In this document: piece by piece, positions 10,105 to 22,400 of the stretch
Layout: each line of letters opens with the position of its first letter
Position numbering within the stretch: the stretch's first letter is position 1
Assembly (NCBI GenBank): GCA_947652115.1
Contig: OX393561.1
Location: 39,747,331-39,811,330 of the forward strand
Origin: Blastomussa wellsi
Taxonomy: Eukaryota > Cnidaria > Anthozoa > Scleractinia > Plerogyridae
Length of the DNA: 64,000 bases
Reading direction: 5' to 3'
Program-made: the position numbers and the translations under genes
The notes under the pieces: generated by a model
Told to the model about the DNA's origin: nothing
The model's database searches: none
Seen by the model: only the letters and a program-made list of their open reading frames with translations

Positions 10105-12256
10105 ATGGCAAAGTGGATCAAGTCACTGCTCAAGGACGTGACTACGTTTTTAACAGTAAAGATGTCAAGGTACTCTAGCGCTGGAATCTCTAGTAAAGTA
10201 CTACAGTGTTCAAACAAGTCGTCACCCGTTAAACGTGGTATACCGAGTAAGTTCTCGAACTTCAAGGAGTTGTTTGCCAGTCGCGGTTACACCGAAGGCA
10301 GAAAGAGGAAATTAAATGGTTTTCGAAATCAACGAATTCTAACCGTTCGGGGTTATCGTGGATTGGCAAATCTCGGTAATTTGGCGGTGTTGCAACCATT
10401 TTCGTCGACAAGAGCTCGCGCTCGCTCGAGCTTATTCGGAATAAACTTTCGTAACAGCTACAGAGAACCATGGATGATGTCAGATGAAGAAGTCGTAGAC
10501 ATAATTACAAAAAATGAATGTGTAGGAAGGCTGCAGCACGGAATCGTAAGCACGTTTGAGTCCAACCTGTTGCCTTCTAATGATCCTACAGAGGATCGAA
10601 GGTTTGTAAGCAGATTGCTGCACGACAGGGAAGCCTTGTTATTTGGAGTTTTGGACGGTCATGGAGGAGACTGCTGTGCTCATAATGTTTCTCAACGTCT
10701 TTCAGATTATATAGGAGCAGCACTGCTGCCAAATGAAATTCTTTTAGGATCAACTTTGAAGAACTTCCTGTGTGCTAAACACTTTCTTGTTACTAATGCC
10801 CCTAATAAATACAATTATCGTGAGGATCCTATCTGCTATGAAAATCTAAAGAGGTACTTCATGGAGCTGCGCCGGGTGCAGAAAAGACTTCATAGTAGTG
10901 ATTCGGTGGCACCTACACTTGCGCACCTCCAGGAGACTCATAGTCACCAAGCTGCTGCAGCAGATGCAAAGGAAGAGCAAGTTTTTCACACAATGGCTGC
11001 TCTCTCCAAAGCTTTTGTCAGACTAGATGGCGATTTAAGCCATGAAGCATTAGCTCAAGGAGAGAACGAAATGGCAAATGAACAGAAATTTCAATCAGCT
11101 ACTTCAGGGGCTTGTGCTTTGGTTGCGTATATAAAGGGCACGGAGCTAACTGTGGCGAACTGTGGAGACTGCCGAGCTGTGCTTGGTGTGCAGAGTGAAG
11201 ATGGACAGTGGTCGGCACTGCAGTTATCCACGGATCATACAGCTCGTAAGTATTACACTGTAATCACATTCTTGCTATTATCAGGGGCCATCACGTTTTG
11301 TTATGAATTGTTCAAAATTGTAGTCGTAAATTGTCACCAAACTTTGCAAGCACACAGGGCTGCAAATATGCTTTTTTCCCTACGAAAGGATGTGTGTCCA
11401 ACTAAGTCAACATTTTGATCCGACAAAACTGAAGTGAGGTTGCCACCATGCTGAATAATGCACTCATTTATGCCAACTCTCCTGGATTATCTTGGAGTGT
11501 CCCAAATACAGAATGAATCTCCCGGTCATCAGATATCCAGGATATGAAGGCAAATGCTTTAAATATGAGTTTTTACTCTAATTCGGGCCGATTTTGGGAG
11601 GAAATTTTGAAATATTAAATAGTTCCATAGTAATATAGCTTTCTTCACATCTGTAAGATTAACTGGAGGTTACTCATTTCTTGTTGCCAGGCAACCCAAG
11701 TGAAGTCCAGCGAGTATTAAGTGAGCACCCGGTAGAAGAGGCATCCACTTGTCTGATGTATGAGAGACTTCTTGGCCGCCTAGCCCCATTAAGAGCATTT
11801 GGTGATGCTAAATTCAAATGGAGCAAGAAGAAACAAGAAAAATTGTTTCATGAAAGAGGGCTTAAACCATTATCTGATGCTAAAGAATTTCTTACCCCAC
11901 CTTACCTAACTGCTGAACCAGAAGTAACTTCATACCAGCTGCAGCGTTCGGACAAATTTCTAATTCTCGCTACTGATGGTTTATGGGATATGCTAAGTAA
12001 TGAGGAAGCTGTTGATTTTGTGAGAGATAATTTACAGGGACACAATCCAGGCTACAATATCACATACCAGGAGCAAAAATATACAAGCAATCTGGAGAAC
12101 TGTGCTTCTCGTCTCATCAAAGAGGCTCTTGGTGGTGAAGATCATGTGGCTGTGAGTATGAGCCTAAGTATCCCTTATCCTGATGTGCGCATGTATCGTG
12201 ATGACATCACAGTTACTGTCGTGCACTTTGATTGGAGCAATGTGTCGGTGGAGTAG
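10105..12256 (+). CDS. PDP1: Pyruvate dehydrogenase phosphatase catalytic subunit (PP2C family), 568 aa
   Basis: Exons 10105-11245 and 11691-12256. The split codon (C plus GC) rebuilds the DHTARN stretch of the family. The enzyme removes phosphate from the E1-alpha subunit and so reactivates the pyruvate dehydrogenase complex in the mitochondrial matrix; it needs Mg2+. PP2C motifs are all present: FGVLDGHGGD (D184), SGACAL, ANCGDCRAVLG (about 354), LRAFGDAKFKW, LATDGLWD (D476) and MYRDDITVTVV (about 550). PDP-specific stretches TPPYLTAEPEVT and KFKW separate it from other PP2Cs. Length is close to vertebrate PDP1 (about 540). The first 100 residues are rich in K, R and S with few acidic residues, as expected for a mitochondrial presequence. 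The start is the first ATG of the open frame; upstream codons in frame lack ATG. PDP2 is the alternative paralogue, but invertebrates usually have one gene. Confidence 0.92.
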
Positions 12257-13389
12257 TAGGGTTGTTATGAGACTGTCATGTGTTGTTTCTTTGGGCATTC
12301 ACAACTGACAAATTACTGGACTTAACAATGCACAGAGCTACAAATACCAAAAAATTCTGATATTAAGACCCCTCCTAAGAAAAGTCTTACCCCAAAATAG
12401 ATCCCTTCTTGAAATTACTATTAACCCTACCCTGAAAAACTAAAACCAGCTAGGACAAACATTGCGCTTTGTTCTGCTTCATGTTTTACCAAAAAGGCAG
12501 CACTTATACTCACTATCTGCAGGAGGAACAGATCTTTTCATTGATACCCAGATCAGAGTTAGAGAGTCAATTGAGCATCAAATACACACTGAAATGCTTA
12601 GAAATGCGAGTGAAAAACTCTGAGCTAATATTGCCTTGATTACTCTTGGCTACTTGGTGGTAAGGATTTCCTGTTTGGATGACGCTTTCTCCGACTTTGG
12701 CATTTGTGCATGCCGTGCAAAAGTGCCAAAAACATGATGCTTGTGGAAAGACAGGGCTGTTTTTGTGTTGCAAATGATGTTTTGAGTAGTTGGGAGGAGA
12801 TTGAGCCCATAACTGACCATAAAATGTCACAAATGGCTACTTTTTCCAAAAATCTCTTGGTGCCAATGGGTTAAAACCCTTTAAAATTCCACTCCCCATG
12901 GAAAATCAGATGCAAAAATAATTCCAATTAGGAACTTTTATTCGAAAGGGTGTGGGCATCTGAGATTTTGTTGTAATGCGTAGTCTTGGATGGTAATAAT
13001 CCCCCTCTCCTCAAAGCTCTCCCGTCTTGGCCAAGGTATACTAGTAGAATATTGTGTTATTCAAAATTTGATCATAATTATTGCAATAATCCCTTAGTTG
13101 AGGAATGTGGGAAAAGGTTTGCAATAATTTCTTTGAAAGAGGACATTTGGATGTGTGTAAAATGGAAATGTAGACAATATATCAAATTTGCCTGACAAAT
13201 AATTTATTTCCTGATGTGTTTACAATAGCTAAACTATAGAGCCTTTCATTTAAGGGACCCTTGTCTCAAGCCTCTGTCATTTTCGATGCTGTCAAAATTA
13301 TGGAAATTGTATGTTTTCAAAGCGAAATATTGCTGCATTTCTTTAAGTTGTGTTACTGGAAGTCAATTTTATTACTTTTAGCAGACTTA

Positions 13390-13532
13390 CAGCCGGGGGG
13401 GGGTGGGGGTCCTCGCATTATACATGACAGGGGGAGCTTCATTGACCCCATAAAATACTGAGCGTGTAAATTTTCAACCCAAACAAATATGCCAGACCCC
13501 CTGTCATGTATACTGTGAGTACCCCCCTGGGC
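13390..13532. mobile_element. Short inverted-repeat element with G-rich and C-rich ends
   Basis: The left arm contains TATACATGACAGGGGG and the right arm contains CCCCCTGTCATGTATACTGT, with outer G and C tracts. The ends of 38895-39295 look similar in style. It has no coding capacity. Confidence 0.6.
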
Positions 13533-14538
13533 TTCACAGTGATCTGTTGGTTCATGTACTGTATACTGAAACTCTCCTATGTAAACAGAAACAAAAGAGC
13601 GGCAGGGTACAAGAGGTTTTCTCTTCGCTTTGGCAGCTGAAGGCTGCCGCGATAAAGACAAAGAGTGAAACCAGAAGCCACGCGTGCAAAGTCTCCCGCA
13701 CCCAGGGTAGGCTGAATAGGGTCCTTTAATAAAAGTGTATATGAACTGCACCTGAAAGTCCCGAGTCAAAGACAATAATTATAACTGAACTTTCACTAAT
13801 TAAATTTATCATGCCATGTATTTTTAATAAACTGAAATAAGGGAAACTTGTTTTGAGTGTCTTCAAGTAATTATTAAATAACTTGGAAACAGCTTCTTTA
13901 CATAAATTATGTGTACAGTCTGTATTACTGGTGCTGCCGATACAAAAACTACCCATTAGAAAAAGGAGCTGCGCCATGGCTTGTGCACTTTGAATGCATT
14001 TTTCAAATTTGTCATTTATAATCCCGTCTCAATCTTCTCCATCCTTAACCACCCTTGTTCCTTTTTAGTTTCGTATCACCTCTTTGGTGTTTTTCTTGCA
14101 TAGTTAACTATTATTTTGAGGTTTCCTACATTTTAAAGGGAATTTCCTCCGCCACAAAAAAGGACTCAAAATATCGTGACGTACTCCTTTAACTGTTTTG
14201 TTTTCCCTTGGGTTTTCGTCAGCCTGCTCTGTGATTGGTTGAAAATGCTTGTAAAAAAATGGTCGATCCATCAGATTACACGTCAAAACAGCCAATCGGA
14301 TGTAAGGCTGATTGTAAGTTTTCCCGCGCTTTTCACCTGTTGCAAGGTTTTATCGCCGACTGATGGCTCACTGCAGTATTTACCCGACCGAGTAGAAAGC
14401 CTCTGGATATTAAAAAGCCATCTGAGTGAACAATGTACATTTACAAATAGCCCAGAAGGGACTCTTGAGAAAAGTTTTAAGTTGAGTGTAGAAAGTAATC
14501 GGAAAATGTATTGGCTTCGTTTTACTACGCCCGCTCAA

Positions 14539-14702
14539 TAGACCAATTCCGATATATTAAAATTCTAACATGACGCCGAGGCTTGGGGGAATAAAACAAA
14601 AGAAATTATTTATTCATCCCTAAGCCTCGATGCAAAATCTTTTGTTTTATTCCCCTAAGCCTCGGCGACATGTTAGAATATTAATATATCGGAATTGGTC
14701 TA
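14539..14702. mobile_element. 164-bp hairpin MITE
   Basis: Nearly perfect terminal inverted repeats of about 65 bp. The outer end is TAGACCAATTCCGATATATT and returns as its complement, finishing GGAATTGGTCTA. The inner arm GGGGAATAAAACAAAAG pairs with CTTTTGTTTTATTCCCC. Confidence 0.8.
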
Positions 14703-15800
14703 TTCCGAAGCCAAAACAGGTTACGACTTAGTCGCACACATTTTCCCGCCCTGGGCGGCGTAACGTGTATTTTCTTCTAGTTTTCATTCGTTTTCTGAGA
14801 TTTCCTATTGTGCTTCCGTTTAGATATTAACTAGAAACAGAAGCTTATCACCTAGAAAACAATCTGATATTTACTGATGACACTCAACTGCAAACTGCTC
14901 TTATCTTGAAGATGATAATGACGGTGAATTGTATCCATACACGATTCGTTTGTCTCCTAAACTGAATAGCACCTAAGTTATCTATAAAAATCTTAAGTGA
15001 AATCCAAGCGAAAAATTAGATGGATTTATAATCAACGTCTCCCAACTAATATTACATGTAATATACACAGACTAGTAGCACGAATTTCTAGGATTAAAAC
15101 TATTTTTCCTGTAGCAATGGAAAGTGCTTGTATATTTTCTGTGCCCTGTTCATATTTTAATACAATGATGGTTCAAAGACCTATTATTGTAGGTCACGCA
15201 ATTTTATGTAGCAGTAACGAGCATTTAAAAGAAACACAGAAAAGCCAAGCAAGAGAATGGATGGACAAACTGGAGATGATTTTAAAACGGATTCCGCTTG
15301 GGCTGGGGGAAGCGCTGCACCATTTACCCAAAAAACTCCCAAGTTGCCTTGCCCAAATTTCTCTCGCTGCCCAAAACAGCTACAGCTACAGAACAGCTAC
15401 AAAACAGCTACAAAACAGCTACAAAACTGTAGTTTAGCAACCAGGCGTGCACTTTATACCTAGGAATCAAATCTTACAACTTTGTATCCAGCGTCATAGC
15501 TTCCTAAAAAAACAGGGGAGAGAAACCTGGTTACAAGATTACATTCATTGCAAGACTTGACTCCTAGGGAATCAAGTGTGCTATTATTCTATACAAATTT
15601 TCTTAGAAACGGTAAAAACCTCTTAACGTATTTGCCTAATGTAAATCATTCGATTTAGCGCCCACAGCGCTTACAGTTTTATTTTTGGAGCTCACGAGAG
15701 GGCACCTAGGTTAAGCATTGTGCTTGTAAAGGACGAGGACCTATTAGCATGCGAATAAACATGCGTGTCAAACGAAGGATAAACGTCACCTACGGATGAT

Positions 15801-15866
15801 CTTGATGATGGTGATGATAATGATGATGACGACGATGATGACGATTATGACGATGTCGACGACGAC
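15801..15866. repeat. GAT/GAC-type microsatellite
   Basis: Imperfect run of GAT, GAC and AAT triplets. It is non-coding. Confidence 0.8.
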
Positions 15867-16843
15867 AATTCAATAATAACGTTTAATTTATAGTCTTTAT
15901 AGTAGATTCTGTAGGTGATGATAATGATGGCGCTGTAAGAAAAATATTGGTGTTTGTGCTTTGATGTAGTTAACGCGGGCTTATTAACAAATTCATTCAA
16001 GCGGGGTCGCATTTATTACAAGGAGGACACTAAATCGAATAATTACGTTGCGTTAGATACATGTTAAGTGTCTATTACGCATGCAAAGGTTTGAAAGAAT
16101 TTGTTGGCACCAAGTGCCTAGCATGTTGTTTGATCCATAGTGATGGAGCCATCTTGCACTTCAACCTAAAAAAAAGTAATGCAACTTGATTATACATTGG
16201 GGCTTTTTTGATAATTAATTAACACACGAATTGTTGCGTATTTCGCTCCCGTCAATCTTTTGAAATATTGACAACAAAGTTCACACTTTGATCCATAGTG
16301 CGAATAATCGTGCGATGCACATGTCAAGTTATAATTGGTAGATTTCGACCCATTTTGTTTTTGTTTGTTTGCGGTGGTCCGTCGTCGATGTAACAGGGAC
16401 CTACAAATTGGAGTCCGAGTACGAACTTTTCAAATCTAGTGCGCGCGCTTATGCTTATCAGTTCATTTCACACCAATCTCATACCGACAGTCTCCTTTTT
16501 AACTGCTCAGCAACAGGAAGGAGTGAGGGCTGTGGGGACTTAACTGGATTGAAATTCGAAAGCCGTGACTCGTACTCGATCTCGTACTCCGATCTGAAGG
16601 TCCCTTTTAAATTAAATGCGAGGGAACTCTTGTTAAAAGAGATCGACGACATTGAAAAACACCGCGGCAATCTTAAGACTAAGCTGAGTTTTGAACTTCA
16701 GAACAGGCATGCAATTGAAAGGGATAGTACAACTGGAAGCTTGTGGAAAAATAGTTGAAGAACCCCAGTTGACAGGAGGGTAACCAGTTAGCTATTCACA
16801 AATCGTGGAGAAGATGAATTTGCGGCCACCGAACTCAATTCCA

Positions 16844-16925
16844 TCTAGTGGCGGGGAGGAGGATTTGAATCTGGGACCTCCCGATTAAAATTCCAGCGCC
16901 CTAACCACTAGGCCACACTGCCTAC
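16844..16925 (-). repeat. tRNA-derived SINE head next to the polycystin stop codon
   Basis: On the minus strand an A-box region GGCCTAGTGGTTAGGGCGC is followed by a B-box region AGATTCAAATC and GCCAC, like a tRNA. The acceptor stem does not pair cleanly, so it is read as a SINE, not a working tRNA. Its first bases touch the TAG stop (16922-16924) of the polycystin gene. Confidence 0.6.
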
Positions 16926-19430
16926 TGTAAGTGAAACAGAACATTTTTAGTCACCTTATCGTTTTTTATGTTGTTAATGATGCCATATAGAATCTGGTCA
17001 CTTTTGGCCTCATGTTTCTCATTTTTGTCGACGAACATCGTCATCTCATCTATTCGCTTGTTTAACGCCGACAGCAGGCGAAGAACTTTATGTACAGAGA
17101 CTGATTGTATTTTTTCCTCCCTTTCGAGCTGACTGCATTCCGAGACCACATCCTCTTCCCGGTGCTTGTAATCGGACGGCGAGAACGGTGGAGACGAAGG
17201 GAAACCCGATGAAGGACTCTTAAACGGGCTTTTGCTTACCGCGACACGATTTCGGTTCAGACCCATGTTCTCTTTAAATCTGGACAAGATGAACTCTACC
17301 ATTTCGTACTCGTTCTTTTGTTTGTCGTTCGAAGACTTCACATCGGCGAAGGTGTCGTTTAAGATGGCCATGAACATGTTCATCAGGTAAAACACGGTGA
17401 AGTACATGAAAGTGAAGAAGTAGAATGGACCCAGAAGGCGATTTGTGCGCTGGAGTTCATCATAGTCGAAATCACCGAGGATGATGCTGGTTTGAGTTTC
17501 AAACGTGCTGACAAAGTTTTTATACTTGTTATTGTCCAGCCCGAACACCAGGAAAGCGAGAATGGCGTACGCCAAAAACACAATCATGAAATTGACAAAG
17601 AACGCTCCGAGAGGGGTTGCACATTCTCGGATCGTCGATCCCAGTAGGGACATACGCTTGTTGAACCTGAACAGCTTTAGGAAGCGTAGAGTCACAAGAA
17701 ACACGAGAATTCCCATGATAAAACTCAACGATTCATCTGCCGCTCCTGCATACTGGAAGCTTACAAAGTCCTTAGGATTGTAGCGCAACTCCATCAAGTT
17801 CTTGTCCACTTCCCACAGACGGCCAAGGAACAGGACTACCATTGCAAGCTCGCATACGATCATAGTAATCTCCATCCAGTTGAAGAACCCGTTAAAGTAG
17901 GCCTTGCGTTGCTTATAGATGGCTTTTCCTTCGCGATACATGAAGTACAACATGAACAGGATCAAAAATATTTGGCAGGCCAGGACGAAGTTGGCGAATG
18001 GCCCGACATAGCTGTAGAGCCTGGACACGACAAAATGGGAGTAGGGGAAAGCACCACCCGTTGGCAGGAATTCCACGAAAAGAAACGCGATGCCGAATAA
18101 GTTAGTATTTGCATTGTACACCGTGAATTCCACAAACACCGCGCGCGTTTGCGGGTCAACCCAATTATGGGAATGGAGATCGGCGATGACCGTAAGTGCC
18201 GTGGGATAATCGTATCCCAGCTCCGCGGGGTAACCACTTCCGCTGTAAAGGGTCATTTTCCCCCAGAAGGGGTACCCCCTAAGATCTAGTGCGCTGTTGT
18301 GCAGCCACCGGGAAGGACAAGAAATGATCGAGCCGTCGGGTAGAATGGCCGAATTTAACACATAGTAATTTTTGGCTGTGCTACCAGGTCGCTTTTTCCG
18401 CCTCTGTTGACGACCGGAAGTGGAGGTGTACACGGGTTCAATGGTACGACGGGAGCGAATCCGAGAGGAGTCGCCGAAGTCCTTGAGATGTTTGTCTCCT
18501 TTACGGAAAGCAAACTGCTCTTCAATACTTCTCCTGCGACGAGAGTTTGTTTTAGTTTTGTTCAGGAATTTCCATCCTATGTCGTAGTCTCCCTCTTCTT
18601 CGCTCAAAAGAGAGTAGTCAGCAAAGCAATCGTTAAAGTGGTGTTGAAATTCTTCGGTGACCTTACAAGAGTCTGTGAAAGGAAAGGAAAACACAACAAA
18701 GTGAAAATTTGATTTTTAACGATTGATTTCGACACAACCAAGATGCTTCGAGCCAGATGTCACTTTGCGTAGAATTCTACAATGTTTTTAATTAGCGCCA
18801 TCTTACCCGGTCATAAGATCATTTTGAGAACGAGATATCATCGCTATAGTATAAAAAAATATTTCCTTTGACCTAAACAGGGTGAGTGTTTGACTTTATT
18901 GTTGTCCTAAACGGGATCAGGATTTCAAACCTCCAGCGTCACCCCTATACCTTCGTGTTTTGTCTACCTCAAAGCGAAGCACCACCAAAGCGCAACGTGC
19001 AATGTTGGTCGCTGCGCAGTAAATTCTGGTCGCCGCGCAGTGAATTCTGGTCGCCACACAGTGTATTCAGACAAAAGCTCGATTTTGCATAGATTTCCTA
19101 TACATTCTGATTATATTAACTACTGCTCGGTCGCTGCCCTCGCTCCCCAGCAATTAAGAACCTTTTCAGGATAACTTGGTAAAATGCTCTTATATATCGA
19201 GTTTCTATTAATAGTAATCATAATAAAAAACTATCTAAGACAATAAATGAAAAGCTCCCACCTTTTTGCACGCGCGCTTGTCTAAGCCTGGAAATCCCAA
19301 CAAGATAGTTGTATCTATCAGAGATGAAGCCGGTGTATTTGTCCGACTTGTTGTTGTATAGCACTCCTGGGTATAAGTTTGGTACCAGTGTTTCTCGACC
19401 CCAGTGCCAGAATAGGTCCACATCGGTCGC
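16922..19430 (-). other. Polycystin exons 25-26: polycystin domain, channel helices, pore, C-terminal coiled coil
   Basis: Exon 25 (19430-19262) carries DLFWHWGRETLVPNLYP and RYNYLVGISRLRQARV, the start of the extracellular polycystin (TOP) domain. Exon 26 continues it, then gives five helices (starting FANFVLACQIF, WMEITMIVCEL, LSFIMGILVFL, LGAFFVNFMIV and PFYFFTFMYFT). Between the last two is ETQTSIILGDFDYDEL. The LGD (17471-17479) equals the PKD2 filter motif; mammalian PKD1 lacks it. The region just after the last helix, NMFMAILNDTFADVK, is also PKD2-like. A Ser/Pro-rich linker and a helical stretch (KVLRLLSALNKRIDEM), likely coiled coil, precede the stop. Two RRRR/RRKK basic clusters inside the polycystin domain are unusual and could be protease sites. 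Confidence 0.9.
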
Positions 19431-22400
19431 CTAGAAAATGTTAAGTCAACCAGCAACTATCAGTACATTTTATTTATAAAGCTAATTCCTCCTGAGTCAT
19501 TAAATTAGTAATTGCTACTAGGATTATTGACTCAGGTTATTAGGTTTTTTTGCTAGTTTTGCAATGACTCTTATGCATATTAATGCTCTAAAACGCTTTG
19601 CTACACAGAAACAGTACGATATACTTGAAGAATGTGCTGTCAGGAGTGTACTTAGTAAGGTTATCGCCAAGGGTCAAATGTGGGTCTTTCACTGGAACTG
19701 AATCGCGCGGTGCAGCGCCAGTCATACAGTCTCCAGTAGCTCAGTGGTTAGAGCATCCAACTAGATCACAGAGGGTCGTGGTCTGGTACTCGGAATTTTT
19801 AAAGTTTCCTCTGATGCCATTTCTATGTTGTTGTAGTTCTGATTACTCGCTTGGAGATGATGATGATGATAATGATGATGACTATTATTATTATGAATGA
19901 TCATCGCAGTTAATTTCCAATTTAAGCAATTGGAAAGAAGAAGCCTGAAAAAAATCAGCGCTTCAACGGGATTTTTTTCAGGCTTCTTCTTTCCAATTGC
20001 TTAAATTGGAAATTCACTGCGATGATTATTCTTCACTTTCATCTTCATCCGCATTCAAATATCAATCATGTCACACACTTCACATAATTATCATTATCAT
20101 TATCATTATCATTATCATTATCATTATCATTATCATTACCGTTACCGTTACCGTTACCGTTATCGTTATTATCATTATCATTATCATTATCATTGTCACT
20201 ATTGTCAAGTGAACCAAGCCAGCGTTCGAGCCCGGATCCCTCGATTCGAAGTCCAGCGCACTAAGAAGACATATAACTACACTTACGTCACTAAGATCCA
20301 CACTAAGCTGGTCCAGATTCACAAACGTTTCGTGGAGGGTCTTCCTCAAGAGGTACATATTGGGGTCCCTGTTACCATAGGCAACCAGAAGGAGCAGCAT
20401 AAGGAATATAAAGTACGTGCAAATTTCTTTCAGGATTTCGGACATGCGCACTTCCTTCAGTCGCTGGACTCGCGCGTTTTTCAGAAATTCCTCATCTGGT
20501 GGCCTGGGAAATAGAAACAACAAACAACGCATAACGCACAGTTAGCCACAGTTACAAAATGGCAAAAAACAAATGGCAAAAAACCATGATCAAAATAGTG
20601 AACCAAAACATTGTAAAATACAGGCAATGAAAAAATGTATTCATTTTCCTTGAGGCGGTAATTTGTTTAGCATGTGAATGTGCTCATTTGCGACCCTCAG
20701 CCAATCAGTTATGTGCAGATGCACGTGAAACACGAACTTCAATTGGAATCTCTTTTGACTGAGCCAATGCCGTAAGAATCATGATACGAAGATAAAACAT
20801 ACAGAATAATATTGAACAAGTTTGCTAGCAAGAAAAAAATACAGATGAACAAGGGAAACAAAAATGGCAACAGCCACATTCATATTCTAAGAAGTAAACA
20901 GTAAACGATTCGATTAAAGAAATAGTAGCACAAACACCTTAAACAAGTGAGTCATATGCTCTTCTTAGACGCATTTGTGGGATACGCAAATGACCTTACA
21001 ATTTGACTCGCAATAAAGTTATTTGGCTTTGTGGACCTCAAAACGTCCATTTCATCTTACCTGTATCTTTCGTCATTCTCCTCATAATCTAGAAGAATAT
21101 CGTCCCCAGTTTCTTTATCGTTATCGTCAGAGCTTGTTTTAAGCTCTTTCTTGTCCGATGTTCCGTCACCGGCGTCCATCGGCTTTTTAACGATTATCGC
21201 AAATAGTAGAGCAGCTAGTACCACCTTCAGGGGTTGTATTATCAATATTGACTGGAAGAATGACGTCACAAAGGCGATAAGCCATTTATTGGCGATCTCG
21301 GGACCCCATGATAAGCTATAGAAGACCGTGAACACCGCTGACGTGACAGAGGCCAGGAAACATATAACCCAAGCTACGTAAACGAAGCCGTGTGGCAGAC
21401 CTTTCTTCTTTTTCTTGGTGTTAGGGTGTTTCTTGTTGTTGCCTTCATTCTCTTGGATTATCTGTGCTTCGCTGGAAGCATTCGGAAGAGCCTCATCCGA
21501 GGAGCATCTGCTGATGTCTGCGAAATCTTCACCCTGCCGTTCTGAGGCCTTCGTGTCGTGCTCTCGTTTCACTTCTTTCATACGCACATTTCGGAAAATC
21601 TGAACCAATGCAAAGTTTACCGGGAATACGATGAGACTTGCTTGGAGTCCAATGATGAACCCTCTCAGATCGAACTCGTGAGATCCAATTTGAATCATGG
21701 TTGACTTTTCACCTTCCCCTCCCATCTGATAGAACATGGCGTTTGTGACCATCGTGCAACAGAGCAGTGATAAACAACATGAGACACGCTGAACTCGAGT
21801 GAACGGACTGGTCGCGGGGCGCGTCACCACCGAAAACCACAAATGACCATCTCCCAGCTCTCGCACGGTCTTGCTCACGAACAAATGTTGGAAATGTGTC
21901 AGCTCTTGCTCGCTCGCAACTGGAAGTATTCGCTCAACTTTCCCATCATCCTCTTCCACAGCCAACCAGCGCTCACAGATGAAATACCAACGCTCTTCTG
22001 TGCGAATGTCTTCAACGGAAACGCGACTTAGGTACCAAGATGCGTTGCTTCCTGAAAATGGTAAAAGAGAAAATGAATTGAGTCTTTTTAGAAGGAAGTT
22101 CGCCTTTATGGTTGGGCACGATTCTATTGAAATTCGTCAGGCATTTTTTTTTGGATGACTATTCAGGCAGTTCACTCCACAAACAAGCCAACCAAAACAA
22201 ACCCAAACAGAAATGAAGTTTGACGTGAAATAACTGAAGTTTCTTCCAAGTCCATATCTAGCGCCAAGTAGTAAACAATTATAAAAACAGAGAGTTTCGT
22301 GGAGGACGAAACTTTCACTGCCTTTTGCCTTTGGCGTTTTTGCAATAATAAAAGTCGCTAGGTGAATTAATAAAACCGCCCAATTAATTGTTAAACTTTT

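Larger units (their letters stand above)
12257..16921. other. Convergent intergenic region between PDP1 and the polycystin gene
   Basis: Holds the 3' flanks of two converging genes, two inverted-repeat elements, a GAT-type microsatellite and a SINE, listed separately. 12300-13380 shows nothing recognisable. A block near 14020-14110 resembles sequences at 6715-6790, 47460-47560 and 52085-52170 (words like CTCCATCCTTAA), so it is another dispersed repeat. No supported gene is seen. Confidence 0.55.

Noticed and set aside
11246..11418. Continuation of the PDP1 frame beyond 11245
   Set aside because: It reads into an intron: there is a GTAAGT donor at 11246 and the conserved PP2C sequence resumes at 11691.
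14176..14541. 121-codon open frame on the plus strand
   Set aside because: It overlaps a dispersed repeat and the start of a MITE, and has no domain or splice context.
14997..15463. Overlapping open frames on the plus strand
   Set aside because: The right part falls in an interspersed repeat with ACAGCTACAAA repeats, and there is no recognisable protein.
16369..16758. 129-codon open frame on the plus strand upstream of the polycystin 3' end
   Set aside because: It contains no ATG and no motif I recognise. The composition is protein-like (KEIDDIEKHRGN), so it could be a decayed retrocopy, but that cannot be supported.
20068..20532. Open frames rich in His-Tyr or Ile on both strands
   Set aside because: Most of their length is translation of the hexanucleotide array. 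Only the minus-strand part from 20287 to 20503 is a real exon.
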